Part shown: piece by piece, positions 27,825 to 37,830 of the stretch
How positions within the stretch are numbered: position 1 is the first letter of the stretch
How the letters are laid out: each line of letters opens with the position of its first letter
DNA from: Pseudoduganella dura
Lineage (GTDB): Bacteria; Pseudomonadota; Gammaproteobacteria; Burkholderiales; Burkholderiaceae_D
Direction: 5' to 3'
Assembly (NCBI RefSeq): GCF_009727155.1
Contig: NZ_WNWM01000002.1
Span: 2,108,001-2,172,000, forward strand
Length of the DNA stretch: 64,000 bases
Position numbers and translations under genes: made by a program
The notes under the pieces: model-generated
The model's input: the letters and a program-made list of their open reading frames with translations, nothing else
Told to the model about the DNA's origin: nothing
Database searches by the model: none

Positions 27825-29017
27825 GGCCCCGCCTGAAGCCTCTGTTCGTCACCGTCTTCCTGAAGGAACTGCTCGAAACGCTGCGCGACCGGCGCGCGCT
27901 GTCGCTGCTGCTGATCTTCGTGCTGATGTACCCGGCGCTGGTGGGAGGCATCCTGTACCAGCAGATCAACCGCGCCACGGCCCCCGAAAAGGACGGCATC
28001 GAGCTGACCGTGATCGGCGCGCAGCGCGCGCCCACGCTGATGACGCAACTGAAGCAGAAGAACATCAACGTGACGGAGGCGAAACCGATGTCGGAAGAGG
28101 ACATCACCGCCCTGCTGCGCGCGAACAAGGTGGCGGCGGTGCTGCGTCTGTCCGATACATACGGCAGCGACTACCGCGACATGCGCCCGGCGCGGCTGGA
28201 GCTGTGGCATGACTCGGCCACCGACCATGGCCGCCAGGTGGCCGACATCGAGAACGTGCTGCGCGCCTACGGCAACACGATCGCCGGCGCCCGCCTGCTG
28301 GCACACGGCGTCTCGCCCGCCACGCTGTTCCCGGTGCAGGTGCAGCGCTACGACACCGGCACCAGCGCCTCGCGCTCGGCCACGGTGATCGGCGCGATGC
28401 TCGGCATGTTCTTCGTTCCCGCGTTCTTCTTCGCGCTCAGCCCCTCCGTCGACAGCACCGCCGGCGAACGCGAACGCCGCTCGCTGGAGGTGCTGCTGGC
28501 GCAGCCGGCACGCACGATCGACCTGGTGGCCGGCAAGTGGTTCGCCGCCTCGGCGCTGTCGCTGGCCGGACTCACGCTGGAACTGTGCGTGGCGCACGGC
28601 ATCCTGAAATGGCTGCCGCTGGAGGAAATCGGCATGTCGTGGCGCCTGTCCTGGAGCGACCTGGCGCTGGTCTGCCTCGTTTCGCTGGCGCTGCCGCTGC
28701 TCGCCGCGGCGCTGGAGATCGCACTGGCCATCAATGCCAAGTCGTTCAAGGAAGCACAGACCACCGCCAGCATTGCAATGCTGATACCGATGGTGCCCGT
28801 GATCGTGGTTCCGATGATGGACCTGGCAACGAAGACGTGGATGTACGCGGTGCCGCTGCTCGCGCACCAGACGCTGCTGCGCGAACTGGCCAAGGGCCAG
28901 GCCGTGGGCCTTTTGCCATTCGTGCTGACTTTCGGCAGCAGCCTGGCGATCGCCCTGCTGTGCGTGGCGTTTACCGTGTGGCGGATGAAGAGCGAGCGCT
29001 ACATGATGGGTGTGTGA
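27821..29017 (+). CDS. ABC-2 type permease (NatB-like)
   Basis: The membrane partner of the preceding ATPase, 398 residues. One membrane segment lies near residues 25-48; a long extracytoplasmic loop (about 50-180) follows, then five segments in the C-terminal half. The conserved stretch SVDSTAGERERRSLEVLLAQ before the membrane block is the coupling helix typical of NatB/ABC-2 permeases. The start at 27821 overlaps the ATPase stop as ATGA. Substrate unknown; Na+ is the family prototype. Its location after a secreted hydrolase raises the option of peptide or toxic-compound export. Confidence 0.92.
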   Translation: MRPRLKPLFVTVFLKELLETLRDRRALSLLLIFVLMYPALVGGILYQQINRATAPEKDGIELTVIGAQRAPTLMTQLKQKNINVTEAKPMSEEDITALLRANKVAAVLRLSDTYGSDYRDMRPARLELWHDSATDHGRQVADIENVLRAYGNTIAGARLLAHGVSPATLFPVQVQRYDTGTSASRSATVIGAMLGMFFVPAFFFALSPSVDSTAGERERRSLEVLLAQPARTIDLVAGKWFAASALSLAGLTLELCVAHGILKWLPLEEIGMSWRLSWSDLALVCLVSLALPLLAAALEIALAINAKSFKEAQTTASIAMLIPMVPVIVVPMMDLATKTWMYAVPLLAHQTLLRELAKGQAVGLLPFVLTFGSSLAIALLCVAFTVWRMKSERYMMGV

Positions 29018-29115
29018 CCAACGTACCCGCAATGCCGCGGCGCCGCCGGCAGCCGCCGGCGCGCTGATTTAAAATGCACCGCAGGATATTTTTACTGGAT
29101 CATTCGGAGAATCTA

Positions 29116-29538
29116 ATGGAAGTCAAAGTCAGCTGGAACGGCCCGTCGGGCATGAGTTTTCGCGCCGAAACGGGATCGGGCCACATGGTCGTGATGGATG
29201 GCGCGCCGGAAGGCGGCGGCCATAACCTGGCGCCGCGCCCGATGGAGATGGTGTTGCTGGGCACGGGCGGCTGCACGGCCTACGACGTGGTGCTGATCCT
29301 CAAGCGCGGCCGGGCCGACGTGCGCGGTTGCGATGTGACGCTGCGCGCCGAGCGCGCCGACACCGACCCGAAGGTGTTCACGCGGATCAACTTCCACTTC
29401 ACCGTCACGGGCAAGGACCTGAAGCCGGAAGCGGTGGAACGCGCCGTCAACCTGTCGCACGACAAGTACTGTTCGGCCAGCATCATGCTGGCCAAGACGG
29501 CCGAGATCACGCATTCGTTCGAAATCGTCGAAGCGTAG
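29116..29538 (+). CDS. OsmC family protein (YhfA-like)
   Basis: A 140-residue OsmC/Ohr-fold protein. The two redox cysteines are in TGGCTAYDVV and HDKYCSASIML, in the positions of the peroxidatic and resolving cysteines. The N-terminus (MEVKVSWNGPSGMSFRAET) and the segment GHNLAPRPMEMVL fit the YhfA branch rather than Ohr. Reduction of organic peroxides is the activity known for the superfamily; for YhfA it is not proven. The start at 29116 fits the family N-terminus; the CGGAGAA before it is about ten bases away. Confidence 0.93.
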   Translation: MEVKVSWNGPSGMSFRAETGSGHMVVMDGAPEGGGHNLAPRPMEMVLLGTGGCTAYDVVLILKRGRADVRGCDVTLRAERADTDPKVFTRINFHFTVTGKDLKPEAVERAVNLSHDKYCSASIMLAKTAEITHSFEIVEA

Positions 29539-29610
29539 GCTCCGGGAGCCTTGACGACCGCGCCGCGCCATGCGCGGCGCGACAACAGCCACACCTTGCA
29601 ACCGGCAAAA

Positions 29611-30474
29611 TTACAGCTGCCGCGCCTTGAAGGTATCGCACTGCGCCACGTCGCCGCTATCGAGCCCGGTACGGAACCAGCGGGCGCGCTGCGCCGAGGT
29701 GCCGTGCGTGAACGAATCCGGCACGACGTGGCCCTGCGACTGGCGCTGCAGCGCGTCGTCGCCGATCGCGGTGGCGGCCGACAGCGCCGCTTCCACGTCG
29801 CCCTGCTCCAGGATCTGGCGCGACCGGTTGGCATGGAATGCCCACACGCCGGCATAGCAGTCCGCCTGCAGTTCCAGGCGTACCGACAATGCGTTCGCCT
29901 GCGTTTCGCTGGTGGTTTGCTGCGCCTGGTGCACCTGGTCGGACACGCCCAGCAGGTGCTGCACGTGGTGCCCGATTTCATGCGCGACCACATAGGCCTG
30001 CGCGAACTCGCCGGAGACCTTGAAGCGTTCCTTCATCAGCCGGTAGAAATCGAGGTCGATGTAGACCTTGCTGTCGGCCGGGCAGTAGAACGGGCCGGTG
30101 GCCGACTGGCCGGTACCGCAGCCGGTGGCGGTGCGGCCGGTGAACAGCACCAGCTTCGGCGGCTGGTACTGGGCGCCCTGGGCGCTGAACAGCGCGCCCC
30201 ATGTGTCCTCGGTGTCGGCCAGCACGGTTCGCATGAAGCGGGTTTCGGTGTCGTTGGCGGGTGTTGTCTGCTGCGTGGCCTGCTGCGGGGCGCCGCCCTG
30301 CATGCCGCCCAGCAGGGTGAGCGGATTGATGCCGAACACAAAGGAAAGGATCAGCGCAATGACGACGCCGCCGATGCTCAGCGAGCCGCCACCGAAGCCG
30401 AATCCCCCGCCGCCTCCACCGCCACCGCGGCGGTCTTCCACATTATCGCTTTCGCGGTTGCCGTCCCAACGCAT
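29611..30474 (-). CDS. YpfJ-type neutral zinc metallopeptidase, membrane-anchored
   Basis: A 287-residue protein with MRWDGNRESDNVEDRRG at the N-terminus and a glycine run (about 17-30), the hallmark of the YpfJ family. One membrane segment (31-50) follows, and the rest faces the periplasm. HEIGHH (165-170) is the zinc-binding HEXXH motif with catalytic Glu166; the third ligand is expected in the ELQADCYAGVW helix. YCPADSKVYID precedes the active site. Four cysteines are conserved in the family. The substrate is unknown. It is monocistronic, convergent with the OsmC gene. Confidence 0.95.
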   Translation of the reverse strand: MRWDGNRESDNVEDRRGGGGGGGGFGFGGGSLSIGGVVIALILSFVFGINPLTLLGGMQGGAPQQATQQTTPANDTETRFMRTVLADTEDTWGALFSAQGAQYQPPKLVLFTGRTATGCGTGQSATGPFYCPADSKVYIDLDFYRLMKERFKVSGEFAQAYVVAHEIGHHVQHLLGVSDQVHQAQQTTSETQANALSVRLELQADCYAGVWAFHANRSRQILEQGDVEAALSAATAIGDDALQRQSQGHVVPDSFTHGTSAQRARWFRTGLDSGDVAQCDTFKARQL

Positions 30475-30595
30475 AGTATTACTCCGTGATCAATTTGATC
30501 ACACTATACGTTGACAAGCACGGCGCCCGGCGCATGTTATGGAGCGGCAAGTTTATCGCGGCCCGGCGCAGCGACGTCCGCCTGCCGGCACCGTG

Positions 30596-31243
30596 TCAGA
30601 TATGGTATGCGGTACCCGTCATCAGCTTCGACATCGCGGTCATCGCCAGCCGAACCGGCAACGGCGTCTGCGCGGCGCCCAGTTCCTGCGCGGCCTTGCC
30701 GTGCGCGATCTCGTCGAGGCGCATCTGGTCGACGATCGCGCGAGACTTCGCATCGTTGGCGGGCAGGCTTTCCAGGTGGCTCTCCAGGTGCTTTTCCACC
30801 TGGCGCTCCGTTTCCACCACGAAGCCGAGGCTGTGCGGATCGCCCATCCTGGCGGCCACCGTGCCCAGCGCATAGGCGCCGGCATAGAACAGCGGCGCCA
30901 GCACGCTGGTCTGCGAATTGAGTTCCTTCAGGCGCTGCGCCGTCCATGCCAGGTGATCCTCTTCCTCGCGGCTGGCTTCCTCGAATTTTTCGCGCAGCAT
31001 GTCGCTCCTGGCGAAACGGGCCTGCGAGTTGTACAGCGCCTGTGCCATCACCTCGCCCACGTGGTCGACGCGGATCAGGCCGGCGCTGTGCTTGCGTTCC
31101 TCGTCCGTCAGCGCCATGTCATCGATGCGGGCGGCCGGCGTGGGGCGCGATGCGGAGGCCACACCCGCAAGCACGCGCAGGGCCTTGTCGGTACTGCAGA
31201 TGAGGCGGTCGAGAGGAGAATGGAAATGGAATTTCGAGCTCAT
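30596..31243 (-). CDS. coq7: 5-demethoxyubiquinol hydroxylase Coq7
   Basis: A di-iron monooxygenase of 215 residues for the late ring hydroxylation of ubiquinone synthesis, used in many betaproteobacteria instead of UbiF. The ferritin-like four-helix bundle carries EExxH-type iron ligands in IRVDHVGEV, ASREEEDHLAWT, ETERQVEKHLESHL and RLDEIAHGKAA. Its C-terminus is amphipathic, consistent with peripheral membrane binding. Alone between the zinc peptidase and an unknown gene, all on the minus strand. Confidence 0.97.
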   Translation of the reverse strand: MSSKFHFHSPLDRLICSTDKALRVLAGVASASRPTPAARIDDMALTDEERKHSAGLIRVDHVGEVMAQALYNSQARFARSDMLREKFEEASREEEDHLAWTAQRLKELNSQTSVLAPLFYAGAYALGTVAARMGDPHSLGFVVETERQVEKHLESHLESLPANDAKSRAIVDQMRLDEIAHGKAAQELGAAQTPLPVRLAMTAMSKLMTGTAYHI

Positions 31244-31394
31244 GGCATGCGATCCAGCTTGTTTGGACAGCCACGATTATAAAGGCCGGGCACCGGAGGA
31301 CGACGCACGATGGGCGGACATTTCGTCCCCGCCCGAAGGCGTCATTCGCCTTCCCGTGGGCAAACGATGCGAAGCCAGGGCCCGCTCGAAGACG

Positions 31395-31841
31395 CTATTC
31401 GCCTTCTCGCAAAATGCGCTGGCGCTCGATCCAGTCGGCCACGGGGCCGCGCACGTCGAGCCCGGAAAAATCCTTGGCCACGCCCAGGTTCAGGCCCAGC
31501 AGGAACGGGATGGTCTCCACCGGCACGTGCGGCACGTAGTCGCCGAACGCGCGTGTAAAACGTTTCGAATCGAGCACGTCGACCACGCCCTCCCCGCTCA
31601 TCCATTGCAGGATGCTGGTGATGCTGTGGCCGGGGCCGATCGAGCGGTAGATGAAACGGTTGAATGCCTTGTCCAGCTTCTTGAAATCCAGCGCTTCCTT
31701 GGTCATCAGCGTGGCCAGGTAGCACAGGCCCAGCGCCAGCCGGAAAAAGTCGGTGGATTCGCGGGTCGTCAGGCCGCAACGCGTGACCGTGAGGATCTGC
31801 TCCTGCAAGGCAGCGTCGAGTTTGCTGTTCTCATGGCTCAT
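31395..31841 (-). CDS. Conserved-looking protein of unknown function, 148 residues
   Basis: A frame beginning MSHENSKLDAALQEQILTV and ending RQRILREGE. It is helical in composition, with one moderately hydrophobic stretch (FFRLALGLCYLATLMT, about 32-47) that is too broken for a confident membrane segment. No signal peptide and no motif I recognise. The start at 31841 is preferred because the residues upstream of it in the same frame look like intergenic translation. Codon choice and GC at third positions match neighbouring genes, supporting a real gene. Next to coq7 on the same strand with a 150-base spacer. A 19-base region around its stop is repeated imperfectly 50 bases downstream. Confidence 0.7.
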   Translation of the reverse strand: MSHENSKLDAALQEQILTVTRCGLTTRESTDFFRLALGLCYLATLMTKEALDFKKLDKAFNRFIYRSIGPGHSITSILQWMSGEGVVDVLDSKRFTRAFGDYVPHVPVETIPFLLGLNLGVAKDFSGLDVRGPVADWIERQRILREGE

Positions 31842-32111
31842 GGCAGCACTATATCTCAACCCGGAAGCTTTTCCCGCCTTGTCACCGGCGGTCGCGCTTG
31901 CTACCCTTGGCCACCTTCCAACTCGACAGTATCCGATGCCTGCAATGCCGCCCGCCGCCGATCCCGTGTTTGCGCACTCTGGTGCAAGGATTGCGCCGGC
32001 TGTCGCAAGGCGGCAACCCTTATGTCGACGATTCAATACAATGCCATCATGTAAGAGAGAAACGGATGGCAGCGACACCCCATGCTGCGCCGCATGACCC
32101 CGGGAGTAAGC

Positions 32112-33002
32112 ATGGAACTACGCATCCGCAACCTGTCGAAGACCTACGCCAACGGCGTGGTCGCGCTGGACAACATCACGCTGATGATCCCAGCCGGCAT
32201 GTTCGGCCTGCTGGGCCCGAACGGCGCCGGCAAGTCGACGCTGATGCGCATCCTGGCCACGCTGCAGGAATGCGATACCGGCTCCGTATTCCTCGGCGAT
32301 CTCGACGTACTCGATGAAAAGGATGCGGTGCGCCGCCTGCTCGGCTACCTGCCGCAGGATTTCGGCCTGTATCCGAAAGTGACCGCCTACGAACTGCTGG
32401 ACCATTTCGCCGTGCTGAAGGGCCTGTCGCACCGCACGCGCCGCCGCGAGGTGGTCGACGGCCTGCTGCAGCAGACCAACCTGTTCGACGTGCGCAACCA
32501 GAAGCTCGGCACATTCAGCGGCGGCATGCGCCAGCGCTTCGGCATCGCCCAGGCGCTGCTGGGCGACCCGAAACTGATCATCGTCGACGAACCCACGGCC
32601 GGCCTCGATCCGCAGGAGCGCGTACGCTTCCATAACCTGCTGTCCGACATCGGCGACGACCGCACCGTGATCCTGTCGACCCACATCGTCAGCGACGTGG
32701 CCGACCTGTGTTCGAACATGGCGATCATCAACAAGGGCCAGTTGCTGGTCACCGGCGCCACGCAGGAGCTGATCGACGATATCAGCTGCAAGATCTGGGC
32801 GCGCTTCATCGACAAGCGCGAGCTGGCCTATTTCCAGCAGCGCCACACGATCATTTCCACGCGGCTGCTGTCCGGCCGCACGCTGATCCATGCCTACAGC
32901 GACGACGATCCGGGCGACGGCTTCGAGGAAGCCATCGGCGACCTCGAGGACGTTTACTTCGCCACGATCGCCGGCCGCCACGTGGCCGACGCCTGCGACT
33001 GA
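32112..33002 (+). CDS. ABC transporter ATP-binding protein, partner of the permease-peptidase fusion
   Basis: A 296-residue ATPase. Walker A GPNGAGKST (about 36-44), Q-loop in LGYLPQDFGLYP, signature FSGGMRQRFGIA, Walker B LIIVDEPTAGLD, H-loop STHIVSD. The last roughly 90 residues form a C-terminal extension of the kind found in ATPases paired with large ABC-2 permeases. The start at 32112 follows GGGAGTAAG by one base; an in-frame start 30 bases upstream is less likely. Nine bases separate it from the fusion gene, so the two form an operon. Confidence 0.94.
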   Translation: MELRIRNLSKTYANGVVALDNITLMIPAGMFGLLGPNGAGKSTLMRILATLQECDTGSVFLGDLDVLDEKDAVRRLLGYLPQDFGLYPKVTAYELLDHFAVLKGLSHRTRRREVVDGLLQQTNLFDVRNQKLGTFSGGMRQRFGIAQALLGDPKLIIVDEPTAGLDPQERVRFHNLLSDIGDDRTVILSTHIVSDVADLCSNMAIINKGQLLVTGATQELIDDISCKIWARFIDKRELAYFQQRHTIISTRLLSGRTLIHAYSDDDPGDGFEEAIGDLEDVYFATIAGRHVADACD

Positions 33003-33011
33003 AAGGGCACC

Positions 33012-36000
33012 ATGCTGGCGATCGCGCTCTTTGAAGCGAAGCAGCGGCTGCGGCTGCTGTCGACCTGGGTGTACTTCCTGCTGTTCCTGGCACTGGCGAT
33101 GCTGTGGATGGCGGGCGCCGGCGGCGTGTTCAAGGATTTCACGGTAACGTTCGGCGGCAAGGTGCTGATCAACGCGCCGCGCTCGGTCATGCTGACCACC
33201 AGCGCGCTCGGCTGCCTCGGCGTGATCGTGGTGGCGGCCGTGATGGGGCGCGCGGTGCAGCAGGACTTCGAATACGACATGCACCACTTCTTCTTCTCGG
33301 CGCCGATCCGCAAGTTCGAGTACATGTTCGGCCGCTTCATCGGCGCCTGGCTGGTGCTGGCGGCGATCTTCACCAGCATCCTGCTCGGCATCCTGTTCGG
33401 CAGCTGGTTGCCCGGCGTGGATCCGGAACGGGTGGGCCGCTTCGTGCCCGAGGCCTACCTGCTGGCCTATTTCATCATCCTGCTGCCGAACCTGTTCATT
33501 TTCGGCGCCATCTTCTATGTGATGGCGGCGCTGACACGGCGCATGCTGCCGGTGTACATCGGCAGCGTGGTCATGCTGGTCGGCTACATCGTGGCGCCGG
33601 GCCTGGCGCGCGACCTGGATTACAAGACGCTGGCCGCGCTGATCGATCCGTTCGGCACCGCCGCGCTGATCCGGCTCACCGAATACTGGCCGATCGCCGA
33701 GCGCAATACGCGCCTGGTGCTGCCCGAGGGGGTGTACCTGCTGAACCGCGCGATCTGGTGCTCGCTGGCGCTGGTGGCGCTGCTGCTCGGCTACTGGCGC
33801 TTCCATTTCGTGAGCACCGTCGACAGCGGCGCGGCGGCGCGTGGCGAAGGCGATGTGCCGCTGCGCATCACCGGCACCGCGGCACGCACGGTCGAAACGC
33901 CGGACTTCAAGTCGCGCAGCCTCACGCTGCTGCTGTTCCAGTTCAGCTGGCTGAACCTGCGCGAAACGGTGAAGAACGTCTATTTCTTCGTGCTGGTGCT
34001 GGCCGGCGTGCTGCTGATGTATGCCAGCGCGCTGGAGATGGGATCGATGTGGGGCACCACCACCTACCCGGTCACGTACATGGTGATCGAAACGATGTCG
34101 CAGGCGTTCGCGCTGGTGATGGCCGTGGTGACCACGTTCTACGCGGGAGAGCTGGTGTGGAGGGAACGGGAACACCGTATGGCGCTGATGCTCGATGCGC
34201 TGCCCGTGCCGGGCTGGCTGCCGATGGTTTCCAAGCTCATTGCACTGGTGGCGCTGCAGGCGCTGCTGCTGCTGCTGGTGATGCTGTGCGGGATGTCGGT
34301 GCAGGTGTTCCGCGGCTACTTCCACCTGGACCCGATGCAGTACCTGCACACGCTGTACGCGGTGCAACTGCCCCTGTATGCGCTGCTGGCGGTGCTGGCC
34401 ATCGCGATGCAGGTGCTGGTTGGCCACAAGTACGTGGCGTTCTTCCTGATGATCCTGTATTACGTGGCCACGGTCGCGATGCCCACGGTGGGCTTCAACC
34501 ATCCGATGGTGCTGTATGCATGGACGCCCGAGATGCGGTATTCGGACATGAACGGCTATGGTCACTACCTGGTGCGCGAACACTGGTATGTGCTGTACTG
34601 GACCGGCGCCGCGCTGATGCTGGCGGTGGCCACGCGCGTGTTCTGGCCGCGCGGCGCGAACGACGAATGGCGCATCCGCGTGCAACTGGCGCGCCGCGCG
34701 CTGACCGTGCCGGTACTGGCCGGCTTCGGCCTCGGCCTCGCGGTGATGACGGGCACCGGCGCAATCCTGTATTACAACCTGAACGTGGCGAACCGGTTCC
34801 AGTCCACGTTCCGGGTGGACGCCGACCGCGCGGATTACGAACGCAAGTACAAGGCCACGGCCGGCGTGGCGCAACCGCGCATCACCGACGTGAAGCTGCA
34901 CGTGGAAATCATGCCGGAGCAGCGACGGCTGCTGGTCAAGGGCCGCTACCTGCTGGCCAACCGCGGCGGCGTGCCGCTTACCGCGATCTATGTGAGCACC
35001 GATCCCCAGGCAGACCTGCGCCCGCTGCGCTTCGGCACCGCCAGCCGTGTCACGCTGACCGACCGGGAGCTTGGTTTCCATCGCTACACGCTGTCGCAGC
35101 CGCTGGCGCCGGGCGCCACGCTGTCGCTGGAGTTCGAAATGTCGTATGCGCCGAACGGCTTCTTCGGCCTGGGCAAGGATACCCCGGTGGTGGCCAATGG
35201 CACCTTCTTCAACAACACGATCCTGCCGCACATCGGCTACCAGCGCGACCGCGAACTGACGGACCCGCGCGACCGCAGGCGGCACGGCCTGCCGGCGCAG
35301 GAACGGGAGCTGCCGCGCGACGACCCGAAAGGGCTGGCCAATAACATGCTGGGCAGCGACGCCGACTGGGTAACGTTCGATGCCGTGATCGGCACGGACG
35401 CCGACCAGACCGCGATCGCTCCCGGCACGCTGGAAAAGGAATGGACGAAGGATGGCCGCCGCTGGTTCCACTACCGGATGGACAAGCCCATCCTGAACTT
35501 CTACTCGTTCCAGTCGGCACGCTACGTGATCAAGCACGACTGGTGGCAGGACGTGGGCATCGAGATCTACTACCACCCGGGTCATGAGTACAACCTGGAC
35601 CGGATGACGAAAGGCGCCAAGGATGCGCTCGACTACTACACGCGCAACTTCGGCCCGTACCAGCACAAGATCCTGCGCATCGTGGAGTTTCCCCGCTACC
35701 GGTCCTATGCGCAGTCCTACCCGAACACTGTACCGTTCTCGGAAGGCATGGGCTTCATCGCCGAGGTGGATGACCGCAATCCGAAGGACATCGACTATCC
35801 GTATTATGTGACGGCGCACGAGCTGGCGCATCAGTGGTGGGGCCACCAGCTGGTGGGCGGCAATACGCGCGGCGCCACGGTACTGTCCGAAACGCTGTCC
35901 GAGTACTCGGCGCTGATGGTGATGAAGCGCACGTTCGGCGCCGACCGCATGCGCCGCTTCCTGCGCTACGACCTGGACATGTACCTGCATGGCCGGGCCA

Positions 36001-36590
36001 TGGAAAACAGGAAGGAGCTGCCTCTGGCGGACAACGAGAACCAGGACTACATCCACTATCGCAAGGGCAGCCTGGCGATGTACCAGCTGCAGGATGTGGT
36101 CGGCGAAGACCGCGTGAACGCCGTGCTGCGCAACCTGCTGAAGCAATATGCCTACCGCGGCGATCCGTATCCGAGCGTGACGGCGCTGGTGGACGGCCTG
36201 CGCGCCGTGGTGCCGCCCGCCCAGGCCTACCTGATCGACGACCTGTTCAATGCGATCGTCCTGTACGACAACCGCGCGCTGGCGGCCACGGCGCAGCGCC
36301 GCAAGGACGGCCGCTACGAGGTGCGGCTGACCGTGCATGCGGCGAAGCTGCGCGCGGACGGGCTGGGCGCGGAAAAGGACACCCCGCTCGCCGACCTGAT
36401 CGACATCGGCATCGACGCCAGGGACGGCAAGCCGCTGCTGCGCGAACGCCGGCTCATCGACCGCCGCGAAACCACGGTGACGCTGGTCGTGAACGGCCGG
36501 CCGGCCCGTGCCGGCATCGACCCGGACAACAAGCTGATCGACCGCAAACCGGACGACAACATGATTGCCGTGGAGATGGCGCAGCCCTGA
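33012..36590 (+). CDS. Fusion of ABC-2 permease and M1 family metallopeptidase
   Basis: A 1192-residue inner-membrane protein. Residues 1 to about 600 hold two consecutive ABC-2-like membrane blocks of roughly six helices each, the second starting near residue 310. Residues about 620-1192 are an M1 (gluzincin) peptidase domain placed after the last helix. The zinc motif is H936-E937-L-A-H940 in [14 protein letters not shown]; the third ligand is probably E960 in [13 protein letters not shown], 19 residues after the HEXXH rather than the 18 of classical M1 enzymes. The GAMEN exopeptidase motif is replaced by SEGMGF, so aminopeptidase activity cannot be assumed. The peptidase could trim or sense what the transporter handles; no substrate is known. 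Similar fusions occur in other Gram-negative bacteria. Encoded directly after its ATPase. Confidence 0.9.
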   Translation: MLAIALFEAKQRLRLLSTWVYFLLFLALAMLWMAGAGGVFKDFTVTFGGKVLINAPRSVMLTTSALGCLGVIVVAAVMGRAVQQDFEYDMHHFFFSAPIRKFEYMFGRFIGAWLVLAAIFTSILLGILFGSWLPGVDPERVGRFVPEAYLLAYFIILLPNLFIFGAIFYVMAALTRRMLPVYIGSVVMLVGYIVAPGLARDLDYKTLAALIDPFGTAALIRLTEYWPIAERNTRLVLPEGVYLLNRAIWCSLALVALLLGYWRFHFVSTVDSGAAARGEGDVPLRITGTAARTVETPDFKSRSLTLLLFQFSWLNLRETVKNVYFFVLVLAGVLLMYASALEMGSMWGTTTYPVTYMVIETMSQAFALVMAVVTTFYAGELVWREREHRMALMLDALPVPGWLPMVSKLIALVALQALLLLLVMLCGMSVQVFRGYFHLDPMQYLHTLYAVQLPLYALLAVLAIAMQVLVGHKYVAFFLMILYYVATVAMPTVGFNHPMVLYAWTPEMRYSDMNGYGHYLVREHWYVLYWTGAALMLAVATRVFWPRGANDEWRIRVQLARRALTVPVLAGFGLGLAVMTGTGAILYYNLNVANRFQSTFRVDADRADYERKYKATAGVAQPRITDVKLHVEIMPEQRRLLVKGRYLLANRGGVPLTAIYVSTDPQADLRPLRFGTASRVTLTDRELGFHRYTLSQPLAPGATLSLEFEMSYAPNGFFGLGKDTPVVANGTFFNNTILPHIGYQRDRELTDPRDRRRHGLPAQERELPRDDPKGLANNMLGSDADWVTFDAVIGTDADQTAIAPGTLEKEWTKDGRRWFHYRMDKPILNFYSFQSARYVIKHDWWQDVGIEIYYHPGHEYNLDRMTKGAKDALDYYTRNFGPYQHKILRIVEFPRYRSYAQSYPNTVPFSEGMGFIAEVDDRNPKDIDYPYYVTAHELAHQWWGHQLVGGNTRGATVLSETLSEYSALMVMKRTFGADRMRRFLRYDLDMYLHGRAMENRKELPLADNENQDYIHYRKGSLAMYQLQDVVGEDRVNAVLRNLLKQYAYRGDPYPSVTALVDGLRAVVPPAQAYLIDDLFNAIVLYDNRALAATAQRRKDGRYEVRLTVHAAKLRADGLGAEKDTPLADLIDIGIDARDGKPLLRERRLIDRRETTVTLVVNGRPARAGIDPDNKLIDRKPDDNMIAVEMAQP

Positions 36591-36732
36591 CCGCCGCGTT
36601 CCGCCGCTTTCCACATTCCCCGCCGCGGCGTTTTTCGTCGACGACATCGCTGACGTTTATCGTTAGTCCGCGAACAGACCCGCGCCGGGGCTGCCGTTAT
36701 GCTGGCGTCTGTCATTCACACAGGAGCCGGCA

Positions 36733-37239
36733 ATGGGATTCGATCTCGGTAATCTGTTACAGCAATACCTCGGCGGGGCCATCGATCCCGCCCGCGCGGA
36801 ACAGGATTTTCCGCAGGCGGCACAGAATGCGCCGCGCGGCGTGGTGGCCCAGGGCGTCACCGAAGCACTCCGCTCCGACCAGACGCCACCGTTCGCGCAG
36901 ATGGTGAGCCAGATGTTCGGCCGCAGCGACCCGAACCAGCGGGCCGGCATGCTCAACCAGCTGCTGTCCAACGTGAGCCCGGCCATGCTGACGGCGCTGG
37001 CCGGCAGTATCGGCAGCGTGTTCGGCCAGAACGGCCAGCCCCAGGTCACGCCGGAACAGGCTGAAAAAATCACGCCGCAGCAGGTGGAGGAAATCGCCAC
37101 CACGGCCGAGCAGCACAATCCGGGCATTGTCGACCGTATCGGCGACTTCTATGCCGAGCACCCGCAACTGGTGCAGGCCCTGGGCGGCGCAGCCCTGGCC
37201 ATCGTGCTGGGCAAGATCGCCCAATCGAACCGGAATTGA
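36733..37239 (+). CDS. Hypothetical protein, 168 residues
   Basis: It starts MGFDLGNLLQQYLGGAIDPA after an AGGAG ribosome binding site. The sequence is rich in Gln, Ala and Asn, with QVTPEQAEKITPQQVEEIAT in the middle and a hydrophobic C-terminal helix (ALGGAALAIVLGKIA) that may insert into or associate with the membrane. I do not recognise a named domain. It lies just before a DUF3597 gene on the same strand with an 87-base gap; both look like small stress-type proteins, but this is only an impression. Confidence 0.8.
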   Translation: MGFDLGNLLQQYLGGAIDPARAEQDFPQAAQNAPRGVVAQGVTEALRSDQTPPFAQMVSQMFGRSDPNQRAGMLNQLLSNVSPAMLTALAGSIGSVFGQNGQPQVTPEQAEKITPQQVEEIATTAEQHNPGIVDRIGDFYAEHPQLVQALGGAALAIVLGKIAQSNRN

Positions 37240-37326
37240 TGCGGGGGATCAATGCGCGCCATTATTGCGCGCAACTGGTCCACGCAACCGATCCACTCAC
37301 TTGAACCATTCCTGAAGGAGCATTCC

Positions 37327-37758
37327 ATGGGTATCCTCAGCAACATCTTCCACAAGATCTTCCCGTCGTCCCATCCGGCCGTGGCAGCGAAGCCTGCACC
37401 GGCGCCTGCCGCCGCGCCGGCGGCCCAGCCACAGGCCGCTCCTGCCGCGCCTGCTGCGGCGCCCGCGGCGCAGCCCGCTGCCGCCCCGGCCGCATTGTCC
37501 GAAGTGGACGTGGAAGCGATCCTGAACGGCAAGGCCCAGCAGTCCGGCCAGCCGCTGAACTGGCGCACGTCGATCGTCGACCTGCTGAAACTGCTGGACC
37601 TGGACAGCAGCCTGCAATCGCGCAAGGAACTCGCGCAGGAGCTGCACTATACCGGCGATACCGGCGATTCGGCGACGATGAACGTGTGGCTGCACCGGCA
37701 GGTGATGAACAAGCTGGCCGCCAACGGCGGCAAGGTACCGGCCGATCTGAAGGACTGA
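37327..37758 (+). CDS. DUF3597 domain protein
   Basis: A 143-residue protein beginning MGILSNIFHKIFPSS. A roughly 38-residue linker made almost only of Ala, Pro and Gln (about 22-58) precedes the DUF3597 domain: LSEVDVEAILNGKA, LNWRTSIVDLLKLLDLDSSL, RKELAQELHYTG, MNVWLHRQVMNKLAANGG. The conserved domain is of unknown function. AAGGAG seven bases before the ATG at 37327 sets the start; the longer frame from 37252 has no such site. The Ala-Pro linker is low-complexity and probably length-variable between strains. Confidence 0.9.
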   Translation: MGILSNIFHKIFPSSHPAVAAKPAPAPAAAPAAQPQAAPAAPAAAPAAQPAAAPAALSEVDVEAILNGKAQQSGQPLNWRTSIVDLLKLLDLDSSLQSRKELAQELHYTGDTGDSATMNVWLHRQVMNKLAANGGKVPADLKD

Positions 37759-37830
37759 TCGTACCCGATGGGCACGATCAGAAGCGCCTCGCAATGCGGG
37801 GCGTTAGTGCCTGAAAGCGCGGCGCCCCTT

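Noticed and set aside
32118..36647. A 1509-codon open frame on the minus strand across the ABC ATPase and permease-peptidase genes
   Set aside because: It is antisense to two genes with clear motifs, has an Arg/His/Gln-rich composition typical of GC-rich shadow frames, and no domain pattern.
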